A stretch of 64,000 nt of DNA from Galdieria partita (taxonomy: Eukaryota; Rhodophyta; Bangiophyceae; Galdieriales; Galdieriaceae): the NCBI GenBank assembly GCA_025991245.1, contig BQMJ01000027.1, positions 1-64,000 on the forward strand, given 5' to 3'. Positions 46,703 to 56,684 of the stretch are shown piece after piece. The position numbers and the translations under genes were made by a program. The notes under the pieces were generated by a model. The model saw nothing but the letters and a program-made list of their open reading frames with translations. It ran no database searches and was not told the DNA's origin. Numbering within the stretch: the stretch's first letter is position 1; each line of letters starts with the position of its first letter.

Positions 46703-46872
46703 ACAATTGAGTCAGTAAACTCAACCAAACAAGAAAAAGACCAATGAAGATACAATTTATCAAGCTGAACCCAACTTGTTAACAAGTTCTTTCTGAGGCA
46801 GTAGACAATGCCCAATTACATTTTTCAATAAGCTCACCCCCACTTCCCAGACCTTTAAAGTTATCAATTCCC

Positions 46873-47274
46873 TTATTCTTCATTCTCAGAATGTGGCGTA
46901 ATACTTTTTGCAAACTCTAGCCAAGCCTTCTGTTCTTCAGTCAGGTTTGTTTTTCCGCTCTTTTTATGTGCTTCTACTGCGTCGGCAACCTCCTTGCTTT
47001 CCAACACTTCCTTTGCATGTTCCATCCAGAACTCTGTTTCTTTTCTTGGATCTCTTCCAAAGTAATCTGAGTCGTCACTGTTCCACTGGGAGTGCTGTTG
47101 AGTGTGGTCCTCTCCACTGCCACGAGCGACGAGTAAAAACCTTCTCCTCACAGGAGCTACAAGTTTCCTGTTTGATACTCTTAACGTTCTTCTACAACAC
47201 CCTACAACTGTTACTTTTTTCTGAACACTTGACTGTTTAAGGTGACTGAAACCCGAGCTGGTGATAAATAACAT
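46873..47274 (-). CDS. Small acidic protein with probable plastid transit peptide
   Basis: Single exon, 133 residues from the ATG at 47274 (MLFITSSGFSHLKQSS). The first ~55 residues lack acidic residues, are rich in S, R, K and V (KKVTVVGCCRRTLRV, RRRFLLVARG) and begin with a phenylalanine-containing stretch, as in red-algal plastid transit peptides. The mature part is short and acidic, with charged helical segments (WMEHAKEVLESKEVADAVEA, LTEEQKAWLEFAKS). No known family. It ends 170 bases from the end of the convergent farnesyltransferase gene. The open frame extends 6 codons further upstream, but without an ATG. Confidence 0.65.
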   Translation of the reverse strand: MLFITSSGFSHLKQSSVQKKVTVVGCCRRTLRVSNRKLVAPVRRRFLLVARGSGEDHTQQHSQWNSDDSDYFGRDPRKETEFWMEHAKEVLESKEVADAVEAHKKSGKTNLTEEQKAWLEFAKSITPHSENEE

Positions 47275-48997
47275 GAATCCCAAATCAAGCAATCTAATCT
47301 ACTTCTATACGGTTAAGCTCGTTTATATGAAACTGGAATTTACCAGGTAATAGTTAAAAGTGGCAGTTGGGTTGTAAAACTCTTTCATGTGGTACTAAAA
47401 GGCTATTCTCTGATTCAAGAAATAGCCTAGCATTTAGTTTTGTACAATTTTTGTCTCCAACTCACTGTTATGAGAGAGCTATGTGAAATAGTGTAAACAA
47501 CTTACTAAACAGGAGTGGTTCAAGACCTAGTTTACCAAATTGTGCCAACTTAGATACCGATACTTTTGTTTGCAAGTGTTAATAACAATGCAATGATAAC
47601 CATTCATTTTCAATGATTCAAGGAATTTCTTTCGACTGGTTCGAAAACTAGCAAGATGAGACATGTTTCTACAAGTCATACCTCAATGTAGTTGCTGGCA
47701 GGGAGGCTTCACAAGACCAACATGTGATAGAGTATCCCAAACTATTTGATAAAGTGAAAAAGTAAAAGAAAAAGATACAAAATACAGTAATGTTTATATT
47801 ACGTTTCTATCCAATACGGTCTATCGAGTGTCCTAACTACAATATTATTGAACAAAGAGTTTGTCGAGTATATACTGTAACTCCTTTCTAATATGAAGTG
47901 GCGGATACCTGGACAAGACTGGACCCCATTCAACTACAATTGAAAACTCGAAAGTTACTTACTGCTATGAAAGCTTTTCCACAGCGCCGACAAAATTTCA
48001 GACTCGAACTAAAAATTCCTGAAAAGAACTTTTGGTCTAAAGGATTTCTTTCTTCCATCCTATCCTTCAGCTGGAATATACTTCTAAGAGTAGGTGAAGC
48101 CTTTGATATAGAAGATACAGAATATTTGGCTTTTTGAGATGATGACTTGTTGGTTTGGTTAATATTATGGTTTCTCAATGTTACTCGATACGAAAAAATA
48201 TTGATAAAAGAAAAGCTTCCCATTACCGCCTCCAACAAGCAATCCAATCACAAACTACACAACCCAAGAAGAGATTAAGATAATCTCCTCTGAACCTCCC
48301 GCAACATTTTCTCTGGTCTTCATTTCTTGTTGACCATTTATTGTTTTAGGAGGCATTTTTTGCTTGACTGGGCAACGCTTATGGAGAATATAGATCCTAT
48401 GTATTTCGTTTTATCTAGAGCATTGGTTGACGTTTGCTCGTTATAAAGAACTGTAATAGCTGAAGGACAATGATACCGAATAGATATGGTTGTACTTTCC
48501 ATATATATATATATAAATGGTTATGGTGTTTATAAAAGAAAGGAGCAATATTTCTGTTGCTTTCGTCGATAATACTCGTGGAGAAGTAAAATGAACTATG
48601 AAAGGTTACAGGTGAATTGTGTATAGAAGAAGATAGTTAAAGTACCACCAATCTTCTCAGTAAGTAGTTGTAGAGTAGGACGTCGTATTGACAAAAGAAA
48701 GGATGGTCTGTTGAAGAGATATGAATGACTTGCAAGAGAGTTTAAAGAGGGAAGACTATGGATGGGAGTTTGATTTACAGCGAAGCCAGTGACTTTAACG
48801 TCCTGCCTTTTTTCGATTATCTTGCCAGTTGCTTTCTATTTTTGTGTCAGGCCTATATACGAAGAGTTTCGTTTGCATCCAGAAGTTGTTCATAGAATTA
48901 TAAATGATCAACTTACTTTTTGACTTTAACATCTCTGCACAATACTTCATGCAGAGACTTAACCTATTCCATAAGTTGTTCTCACATAACAAGAAAA
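47275..48997. other. Long intergenic region with an uncertain minus-strand frame
   Basis: About 1.7 kb without a recognised gene. On the minus strand an ATG at 48223 opens a 97-codon frame to 47930 (MGSFSFINIFSYRVTLRN..., ending KFCRRCGKAFIAVSN); its CxxC and basic composition are suggestive but unmatched. A + strand frame overlaps it (47898-48137). An (AT)n tract lies near 48500. No tRNA fold was recognised. Confidence 0.4.
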
Positions 48998-50283
48998 ATG
49001 AGCAATAATTCAAAGGAAAACTGTCGAAGAAAAAATGCTATGATGGATGATGGTCTCTTCCTTTCAATTTTATTTCAACTTGCTGTAAATATGACCATTT
49101 TGCAAGCAAAGCTTCGCAGCGTTCTGCTTCGAGTAAAGAATATCAAAACTTCCTTGTCAAACTATACCAAGAAACCCCATACGAATGGTCTCCTATTCAA
49201 CCTTACCTTGAAATTGCTTTTGATATATCTTTTCATCAACTGTATATCAGTAGCTATTTATCTACTAAAGGAGTCCATTCATATAAAGACTCAACTTGAG
49301 CATCCATACGGAATAACTAGAATAGACGTGGCTGTTGTTTCTATTGGAGAAAATGATATTCAAAATATGAAAAGAATGATTTCTTCCTTAGTGATGTCTT
49401 CTTCTCCTTACATTGAGTTTCATTTTCACCTGATAAGTGACAAAAAAGGATTGATTGCTGCCAAAAATTGGTATACTTTGTGGAACTCTGCATGCGCAAC
49501 ATGGAATGTATACGATATTGAATCGTCTCGGCTTTCCAAAGCGATGGACCAGTTTCATCGCTTGACAGGAGGGAAAATGCGTACTGCTGTTCATTATCAT
49601 GGGAAAGAAGCCCTTTGGAAACTACTCATTCCTTCCTTTATTCAAAGTGATAATTTGTTGGTTTTGGACACTGACATGATCATTTTGCGAGATGTTTCGG
49701 AATTGTGGAGTCGATGGAGATTTGAGCAACAATCTGTATTTCTTGGGATGCCTTGTATGCATCGTGAAAATTCCTGGCTTTATCCATTATGGAGAGAAAT
49801 ATTTCCTGACAATGGAACACTTCATTGCATGTCAGGAACTTTACTTATGAGACCTTACAAAATGATGACAGAAAATTGGCTCCATTTGGTTGCATCATCT
49901 ACCAATAAAATACTGGAAGACTTTCCAGGTTGGACTGCCATTTCGGCAGATCAGGATATTTTCAATTTGATTGCCAAGTCGATACCAGAGAAGGTAACCA
50001 ACATTGGTTGTGAATGGAACTGGTAAGTTTGTCTCTTACTGACATAATGAGTTAACACAAATGTACATACAGCTATTATACGTGGTTTGCAAAATTCTTG
50101 TCCAACAACGAAATGCCTGTTTCATGTTCGCATCGGCGCTGTGCTGTTGTACACTACAACAATCGTTCCTATACAAACTGGTGGCACAATAGAACGAGTT
50201 TCTTTCAGAGGTTTTGGGACGCATATGAGGACTTTCCAGTATCCTATCTGAATGCCAAAGGATATTCGCATTGTTTTTTCTAA
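48998..50283 (+). CDS. GT8/LARGE-like type II membrane glycosyltransferase
   Basis: Probable Golgi glycosyltransferase of the GT8 family, 411 residues in two exons (48998-50022, 50073-50283; 50-nt intron, GTAAGT...ACAG). A short cytosolic N-terminus is followed by a membrane anchor at about 68-90 (LLLIYLFINCISVAIYLL) and a lumenal catalytic domain. The metal-binding DxD is in LLVLDTDMIILRDV (D224, D226). A second landmark, ISADQDIFNLIAKS, matches the LADQDIFN motif of LARGE xylosyl/glucuronyltransferases, and VVHYNNRSYTNWW resembles their IHWN segment. The start is the ATG at 48998; the frame upstream is open but has no ATG. Likely uses a UDP-sugar; acceptor unknown. Confidence 0.82.
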
Positions 50284-50387
50284 GTTACTACCGTATCAAT
50301 GAATAAAACAAATTGGTAGACAAGAAACGATTCCAGTTTATTCAGTCACACCAGATAGCAAAAGAGTCAAGGTTGACGTTAACCCAT

Positions 50388-50636
50388 TTAGCTCAGAAGG
50401 ATGTTGTTCACGGGTATATGTATTAAGCGTACAAAAAAGCCAATGAAGCCCATCACCAAAAACCCAACAGCAGTAGCGCCGGCAATCTTGAGGAATTCTA
50501 GAAAGCTTGAGTTTCACTCACACTCTCTCAAACAAACCTTACCTCGACGGTCGGGCTTGGTACAACGTCGAACAAGACGATAGGAGTCTACCATAAAGTT
50601 GGAAAAAGGAGAAACCACTTCTTGAAAGCCGTCCAT
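50388..50636 (-). CDS. SEC61G: SEC61 gamma subunit (Sss1)
   Basis: Small tail-anchored subunit of the ER translocon. Two exons (50636-50543 and 50497-50388) around a 45-nt intron give 67 residues, the usual size. The first exon encodes [20 protein letters not shown] then [10 protein letters not shown], and the second [20 protein letters not shown] then [16 protein letters not shown]. The RCTKPDR..EF and GFIGFFVKLIHIPINNI signatures are diagnostic. The single membrane segment spans roughly residues 36-56. It is divergent from the gene starting at 50696, with only 59 bp between start codons. A longer frame upstream of the ATG overlaps that neighbour and is not used. Confidence 0.96.
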
Positions 50637-50695
50637 CTCAACGAAACGTTCAAGTCGCCTCTTCCCCCAATAATTGTAGATTCCGTAGATTGAGT
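50637..50695. promoter_or_regulatory. 59-bp bidirectional promoter region
   Basis: The only sequence between the start codons of SEC61G (minus) and the PRMT3-like gene (plus). Both 5' leaders and any core promoter must fit here or lie within the neighbouring coding sequence. I see no TATA-like element that clearly serves one side. Inference from gene arrangement only. Confidence 0.5.
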
Positions 50696-51411
50696 ATGCA
50701 AGAAGAACACAAACAACTATCCAAAGTACAAGAACATGAAATTCCTGTACTTGAGCCTCAAGAAGAAAAAAACCAAGTTTATATTTATCCAGAAAAGTTT
50801 CCTGAGCGAGATTTAGACAAGGCTTTGCAGCAAGAGTTGCAAAATGCTTCAGAACTTGACCCAGTGCTTGACGCCTGGTATCATACTGAAGATAGTGATC
50901 AATCATCTAGTGATGTGGTTGAGTTGGCCGATCAAAGTACGAGTCATTCTTCTGAAGAAGACGAATGCCGTCGCTGTCGAGGTTTGCTTGAAGATAAAAC
51001 ATACTCTTCAGTAGATGAAGCTTTGAGAGATGCAGCAGTTTTCCATCACTTTGGCTTTGAAGAAGAGTTGAAAAGGGCTAATTTGGATATTTATGGTAGA
51101 ATTGCTAGTGTCAATTTTTTAAGAAAACTGGTGTATAAGGAATTTTTGTCTGCTGAGGTAGGATTTTACCGTTTGAAAATTCCACTCTTGGCTAAAGCTA
51201 TTTGTAGGAGACCGTGAAGAAGTGGAGAGATTATATTCACAATTTGGGACGAGGTTTAATACATTTAGATACCCAGTGAGTAGTTTGGAAGGTTTTACAA
51301 ATATCCTTGTTTGATTGCTTTACTACTAGTCTTTTACAAAGTTATTTCCGTGATGATCCCTTGTTGCAATTTGCAGCTGATTACTTTATAGAGGAGGATT
51401 GGGTCGATTAG
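50696..51411 (+). CDS. PRMT3-like zinc-finger protein without methyltransferase domain
   Basis: 203 residues from three exons (50696-51157, 51208-51275, 51330-51411; introns of 50 and 54 nt). The central part resembles the N-terminal C2H2 domain of PRMT3: CRRC at 91-94, then DEALRDAAVFHHFGF, then LDIYGRIASVNFLRK (PRMT3: LEFYGYIKLINFIR). The end DDPLLQFAADYFIEEDW matches the segment that joins the finger to the catalytic domain in PRMT3. The protein stops there: no SAM-binding motif follows in the 436 bases before the next gene. In PRMT3 this finger binds ribosomal protein uS5, so a ribosome-related adaptor role is possible. One histidine ligand is not in the usual place (HH at 117-118). The N-terminus is acidic and disordered. 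Confidence 0.72.
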
Positions 51412-51847
51412 CTGTATTGGGTGGAGATTTCGAAGGAGCTTGAAGTGAGACACGGAATAATGTGGAATATATGAGATACGTTGAATCTGCGTATCATTAC
51501 TACGGATGCTATATACGTTTTATAAACACTTGTACAAAATGAAAGGCCGAGTTATTGCCACTTAATTGAGAGACAACATGCAAAGTACTTTCCTTGATCG
51601 AATGGCCATGGCTCGGTGATCCTCAGTGATGAGAGCAGCAAATTTTCTTATGCTTACAATTAGACTTTAAAAACTACATATTTACTATCACAAGTTCATC
51701 ATACCATATATTTCCCACTGTCTTTGCTAGTTTTTACTACTATTCCATAGAACATGCTTCTAGTAAACAAACTTAATCTTGGCTTGTTGTTCATTCTTCA
51801 TACAAATATTTTGCTGCTTTAGCAACTCCTATAGCCAAAACAATATA
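51412..51847. other. Intergenic, nothing recognised
   Basis: Spacer between convergent genes. I specifically looked for continuation of a PRMT catalytic domain and found none in any frame. No RNA gene was recognised. Confidence 0.5.
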
Positions 51848-52403
51848 TCAAGTAACTTGATCAGAGTCTGCTTCCTTCTTGGTAGGTTTCACTTCTCCTT
51901 TTCTATTTAGCTTGTTGGCCTTAAGGTCTGCCTTCTTTATCTTGCCTAATCCTCGCCCACTGGAAGGCGTTCTTCGTTCTCCTTTTGAGTATTGTTCACT
52001 ATCAATAACTTGCAATCTATAAGTGTGAGCTGGCAAAACGGAGGGTTTCCTTAAAGTAGGAACTGTTTGTCCGATACAAGGTACTCTCATTCCCCATAGT
52101 TGTTCTGCAACAAGTTTAAATATCCAAATACATAAGAAGAACATATGAACTAACCCAATGCAAGTTGAATATCACAGCTTTCCAATTTGTTACTATTTCG
52201 GTGCTTTGCTAGCGTACAAGCAAAGTCGGTCACGCTTTCCACAAAGGTCTCTGCGTGTTCTTGAAGAAACTAATGAACGTTATAAAAAAAAGACAATATA
52301 ACCATACAACTACAAGTACCTCAACAACTTCCTCCTCGAGTTGTATATCATCTGCTAGTCTTTGAAGTTCATTCTTAGATATGACTTGATTCTTCTCTTC
52401 CAT
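51848..52403 (-). CDS. TAF12: TFIID subunit 12 (histone-fold TAF)
   Basis: Histone-fold subunit of TFIID and SAGA, partner of TAF4 (ADA1). Three exons (52403-52320, 52269-52155, 52104-51848; introns of 50 and 50 nt) give 151 residues. The histone fold reads ELQRLADDIQLEEEVVE, then FLQEHAETFVESVTDFACTL, AKHRNSNKLESCDIQLAL and EQLWGMRVPC, closely following the TAF12 pattern (ADDFIESV..ACQLAKHRKS..LEVKDVQLHLE..WNM). The C-terminal ~60 residues are basic and unconserved (GRGLGKIKKADLKANKLNRK). The start codon lies 7 bp from the start of the divergent gene at 52411. Confidence 0.93.
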
Positions 52404-52410
52404 TGTCTCT
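52404..52410. promoter_or_regulatory. 7-bp head-to-head start-codon spacer
   Basis: Only seven bases separate the ATG of TAF12 (minus) from the ATG of the small membrane protein gene (plus, 52411). The two leaders must overlap each other's coding sequence, or the + gene starts at its next ATG (52429), which would still leave only 25 bp. Confidence 0.6.
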
Positions 52411-52867
52411 ATGGACCGATTTTCAGAAATGAGCGATTCGAGTGAGCCAACGGAGAATACGCAAAGATTGCCTAAAAGAGTAAGAAGGCCAGTTTATACT
52501 GCTCGAGGTCAAACTTTTCAATGGGAAGACCTTCGTCCTGATGAGCAAGATGCTATTCTAGACTGTGCAACGTCAGCAGGTATTCGAGCTACGGCAGGCT
52601 TTGGTGCAGTACTCAGTCTATGTGCCTTTGCTAGAGCTTGTAAGTAGACTTGAAACATAAAGTTTCATTGACTTGTTAGACTTTGAGAGATTACGCGTGG
52701 TTCCTCGTTGGGCAGGAATATTATCTGTGACTACGTTTGGATTGGCAGGTGCATATGGTGCAGCTTTGACAGCAGTTCCTAGTTGTATTCAATCTATTCG
52801 TGGTCTTCCAGATTCTTCACTTGCAACCGCTTTGGATGAGACTTTGGCAGATTGGAATTCCTCTTGA
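52411..52867 (+). CDS. Small two-helix membrane protein, possibly OCIA-domain-like
   Basis: 138 residues in two exons (52411-52639, 52680-52867). The intron is only 40 nt (GTAAGT...TTGTTAG). After a basic N-terminus (RLPKRVRRPVYTARG), the segment LRPDEQDAILDCATSAG followed by a hydrophobic helix (TAGFGAVLSLCAFARA), then a second (AGILSVTTFGLAGAYGAALT), resembles the layout of OCIA-domain proteins of mitochondria and endosomes. Similarity is weak and I do not assign a name. The start at 52411 gives MDRFSEMSDSS; the internal ATG at 52429 is an alternative. Confidence 0.65.
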
Positions 52868-53031
52868 GAAGTTTTCTTTACACAAGAGACAGTATGCATA
52901 TTGATTCCATTGGGTCAGGAAACATTACCGTTGGTTATAGAACAAAAACAAGGTCCTTGACTAGTCAACAACTTTCGATTCTACGGTCCGTTTTCAAGCC
53001 ACTATTAAAAACTATACGAAATAGTTGGCAT

Positions 53032-54160
53032 TCATACCTCTAAAAAGGCAACTCCTTTGGAATCAGTTTTGAGAAAAGCAACGATTTTTTCGAAAGATTG
53101 GGTTGCTTGTTTTCCTGATTCAGTAGGTGCCATTTCACAACCTTCAAAGTAAATCAATTCTCCACTAGAACGGATCAATTCGCTATCTTCAACAAACCTA
53201 TTGGCATTCTTACATTTTGGCTTGTTCAGGAGGTGAGAGAGGCTCCACATTGCTCTTATCCTTTGTTGAACCACAAAGCAACATGCCTTTGCTTTCTATG
53301 CCTCTCATCTTCTTTGCTTTGAGATTGCACAATACAACGACTTTCCTGGATACGAGACTCTCTGGCTCATAATATTTGACTAGTCCTGAAACAATAGTCC
53401 TAGGATTATCTTCTCCAATATCTATTTCTTCTACAAGAAGTGTATCGGCATTGGGATGTTTTTTACAAGAAAGTATTTTGCCAACTCGAATCTCCAATAC
53501 TGCAGCATCCTGTAGAAAGACTTGAGGTACCCATGTCACACAGAACAACAACAAACAACAATAAACTTGCCTTTTGGTTCATCTGTTGTTGAGTGCTCCA
53601 ACTTAAGTTTTCCTTGAAATATAAGTTGTTCTCGAGTAACGTTCGGTTTGATGGCATATATCTTCACTCGATAAACAAGCTCCTGTTTCCAACCATCGAA
53701 TCGTATCTGACTTCTACGCAACATAGAAATATGCAACAATTACAGTTGTGATATGCTGGAAAACGACATACTTTGAACAAGTTTGCCACGAACAAGGAAG
53801 CTCCAAAGGTCCATAATGAACTTTATAACACAAACTGTCTTCAACGGGAGTAAACTGCAACACAAGTTTGCCTTTGTCATCCACGACACCATCACATTTT
53901 CCCTTGGTTTCTAACAAAGTCCATTGCTAATAACAAGTTGAGCGAAAATAGAAATGAAGATAGCCTATCCGTACATTCTCTAACCAAGTTATCTTCTGTT
54001 GCAAGCGGGTGTTGGCTCGATCTAAAGTTGCCAACAGACGTTTACACAAGTAGTGTCCGTCTTTCGGGGATCCCTTTCTTTTCAAAGAAGAACAACTGTT
54101 TGTTCTTTTCAAGGACTGTTTGAAAAGCTGTGGGATCCATTGGTTCACGAAGGCTATCAT
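53032..54160 (-). CDS. AIMP1/Arc1-like tRNA-binding protein (EMAPII domain)
   Basis: Probable aminoacyl-tRNA synthetase cofactor. Exons: 54160-53975, 53926-53772, 53713-53571, 53520-53032; introns 48, 58 and 50 nt, the last with a GC donor (GCAAGT). From about residue 161 the protein has the OB-fold tRNA-binding domain: [20 protein letters not shown], then [36 protein letters not shown] and VEPLSPPE. The EMAPII-like end closes with [20 protein letters not shown]. Just after SPPEQAK the frame shifts. Either a single base differs from the coding version (error or lesion) or a 16-nt GTAAGA...ATAG sequence (53224-53239) is removed. The first 160 residues are not a standard AIMP1 N-terminus and include a possible beta-sandwich ([17 protein letters not shown]). 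About 324 residues in all. Confidence 0.78.
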
Positions 54161-54382
54161 GATGACTCAATCTCCAAAAAGATAAAATGCAAAACTCATA
54201 GAACAATATTCATTGTTATCTTTTCAACTACTATTCTCTCAAACATTGTAGAGATATTATACACATATGTCTATATAACAAAATGAAACTGTTAATAAAA
54301 ATAGGATTGGAAACACTCAAATATCTTTCCTCTCACTGCCGTTGAGTCGGTGCAACCTAAAGAAAGAACCCATCGTTCACAA

Positions 54383-55297
54383 CTATTTTCTCAACTCTCG
54401 AAGGGAGGCTTCTCGAAATGTTCTCGCCAAACAAGCATGAGTGTTTTCCAATTGTTGCTTCTCTTCCTGTAACATTTTTAGCCTTTGATTGAGAGTTTCC
54501 ATCTGATCCTTCAAATACTTTCCATTGCTCTGAACCTGATTATGATGCACATGTGAGCAAGGAAGGGGTTTGTAATAGTAGTCATGAGCCAATTGAACAA
54601 GTTTCGAAGGTCCAAGTTTATGAATTCCATCCACACCTAAATGAATCGCTAGTGCAGGAAGATTCCATTCAAGCATACCCAAAGCACTATTTGTTCCAAC
54701 GTCATGTGTTTCTGTTAACGAGGAAACGAAAGATGAGCTCCTTCCTAGCTCATTATTCGGAACTAGTGAACAACTGGAAGCGTCAGTGAGTCGTTTCATT
54801 TCCAAATTCTGTTCCCTTTCAACTATTGAACTTTGTAGCTCTTGATTAGAAAATATATTAGAATGATAGGTGCTTTGTTCAAGAGTCCCTAATGAAAAGC
54901 AAGTAGTTTGTTCGTCAAGTAAGCGTTCTTCTTGGTAACCATTTTCAGCAACACTGCTTCTCCCTTGAGAACTTTTCTCCAAACTCTTCACAGTAGTTTG
55001 AAACTCTTCCAAGTGGGAGTGCAAAAGCGATCTAATTTTACTGTTCAGTCGCTCTATTTCTTCCTTGTTGGTTGAGCCAGCTCCTTTCCCGCGCCCTTCT
55101 TCGCTTAAAAAGTGTACAAGTGTTTTGAGATTCTTTATCTTTCTATAAGGCCATCTGTTTATTCCATAAAACCTACAGGCACTTTTTAGATAAGAAACAC
55201 TCACTCCCAGCTCCGAGGAGGCTTCAGACATGGTTTTGTCAAAGTGCTGTTGCAAAAGTCCAAAAGGAATATTAGGTCGAGTTTTGGGCTTTACCAT
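54383..55297 (-). CDS. RWP-RK domain transcription factor
   Basis: Single exon, 304 residues from the ATG at 55297; the 16 codons upstream in frame begin with a non-ATG codon. The RWP-RK DNA-binding domain occupies residues 7-58 with LGVSVSYLKSACRFYGINRW then PYRK, the defining motif at 49-54. The middle is Ser/Gln-rich and probably disordered. The C-terminal 50 residues form a coiled coil (LKDQMETLNQRLKMLQEEKQ QLENTHACL) likely to mediate dimerisation, an arrangement seen in algal RKD-type factors, which act in nitrogen response or gamete development. Targets here are unknown. Confidence 0.92.
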   Translation of the reverse strand: MVKPKTRPNIPFGLLQQHFDKTMSEASSELGVSVSYLKSACRFYGINRWPYRKIKNLKTLVHFLSEEGRGKGAGSTNKEEIERLNSKIRSLLHSHLEEFQTTVKSLEKSSQGRSSVAENGYQEERLLDEQTTCFSLGTLEQSTYHSNIFSNQELQSSIVEREQNLEMKRLTDASSCSLVPNNELGRSSSFVSSLTETHDVGTNSALGMLEWNLPALAIHLGVDGIHKLGPSKLVQLAHDYYYKPLPCSHVHHNQVQSNGKYLKDQMETLNQRLKMLQEEKQQLENTHACLARTFREASLRELRK

Positions 55298-55427
55298 CCA
55301 TAAATATACTTTGATTTTCTTCACTTTCAACAACAAGACTATCACTCAGCAGGTGGAGGAAACGAGTGATGCCCTCATTTCGCTTCACGTAGAAACGATT
55401 CCTCCTCGTCATTCGACGCTCATCGAC

Positions 55428-56630
55428 TCACTTCGAAAAGTTTACTTGTTGGATATGACCAACTTGATTTATGTTTCTATACATATCTTTCACTATTCTT
55501 AAGAGTTCAAGGCGACCTCGAATCCAAGACTTTAACAATCGTACTCTCCTCTGGTTTCTCTCGACCTTCTCTAGTTCAACTAGAATATTGGATTCACGAG
55601 TCTCCAACAGGGAACAGATATCATAAAGTCTTGCACAATTGGTTTCGTTGACAAGATTATCTACATCTGCTTCATCGCAATCGTTGGATATGGCAGTGAG
55701 AAGGTTGACTGAAAATCCTTGTCTATCTAAAATGACCTTTTCATTCAACTTGATATCTAGCTCATGTGGATAAAAGGTTAAAGTATCCCAAGGATTCTCG
55801 TTCAAAGTGAATCCATAATACAGCAAAAGTTCCGTGTTAGAACATGCACCATAAGATACGAATACTTGTGTTCCGATGGAAAAATTTCGATGCGCACGAA
55901 ATACATAATAACCTCTTTCCCACTTGGCATAAACAGTGTCCATAGGAACATCCAATGCTTCGTGATTAAACATATCTCCTAAAGGAACTAACGCTCCTGC
56001 AATATCGCCCGGTAAAAAACATATGCGGCTTACTACTGCACAATAACATCGCACAAACTCTTTGAATAAAACAACCCACTTGTCTCTATCATCAACATAA
56101 CAATGAGGAATGACATATCTTTGAAAAGTGTCTCGTAATATACGACGAGTGGACTCCACCTTGGGTATAATATCTGCTTCCATGACAAAAGAGCGTCTAC
56201 ATAGTCGTTTTGAGCCCATTTCTTTCTATTGTGTATGCAAGCTTCTAGTCACTTACAAAAGGCTATCCTGAAACAAGAACAGCAAGTCATACGAAGTAGG
56301 CAACACTTCTAAATAAGGCTTCCAAAAAGAGTCCTCTTCTCTGGATTCCAAAAATAGAAATATAGAAACCAATAGTATTCCTGGAACTCCAGAGATTGGT
56401 TTATGACTTATCCAATTCTTCCTTTCCAACCACTTGGATACTTTGTTACCAGTGATAAGTAATAGATCTGGTATTTCAAGCAATATGCTTCCCTTGGATA
56501 TAGGTTTCTTAGCATGAAATGTTCTATAACCATCATCATAATGTTCCAACGACAATAGTTGTTTCCATTGGGTTACTTGATGCGTTTCTAACCATCGTTC
56601 AAATCGACTCCACTTTGCGTCGTCGTCCAT
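55428..56630 (-). CDS. SET-domain lysine/histidine methyltransferase (SETD3/Rubisco-LSMT type)
   Basis: 380 residues in two exons (56630-56257, 56197 excluded, 56196-55428) with a 60-nt intron (GTAAGT...TGTAG). N-terminal SET pieces: WLETHQVTQWKQLLSLEHYD, ISKGSILLEIPDLLL. After the iSET insert, the core motifs GALVPLGDMFNHEALDV and FVSYGACSNTELLLYYGF are those of the SETD3/SETD6/plant Rubisco LSMT class, followed by the helical substrate-binding C-terminus (FSVNLLTAI...). I start at the ATG at 56630 (MDDDAKWSRFERWLE). An ATG at 56735 is in frame, but that extension is the antisense of the eL29 coding exon. The substrate cannot be read from sequence. Confidence 0.85.
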
Positions 56631-56684
56631 CCTTTCTTGAGTTGTGGGATTTCCGTTGTGTCGCTGTAAAACAAAAGAGACAAT
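56631..56684. promoter_or_regulatory. 54-bp divergent promoter region (SET gene / eL29)
   Basis: The interval between the chosen start codons of the SET gene (minus) and eL29 (plus). It also contains in-frame upstream sequence of the SET gene. Inference from arrangement; no defined motif seen. Confidence 0.45.

Noticed and set aside
48490-48520. (AT)n tract near 48500 as an origin or regulatory element
   Set aside because: Short simple repeat in AT-rich spacer with nothing else to support a function.
50514-50906. 130-codon minus-strand frame as a novel membrane protein
   Set aside because: Its C-terminal part is exon 1 of SEC61G; the upstream part overlaps the coding exon of the divergent PRMT3-like gene and lacks support.
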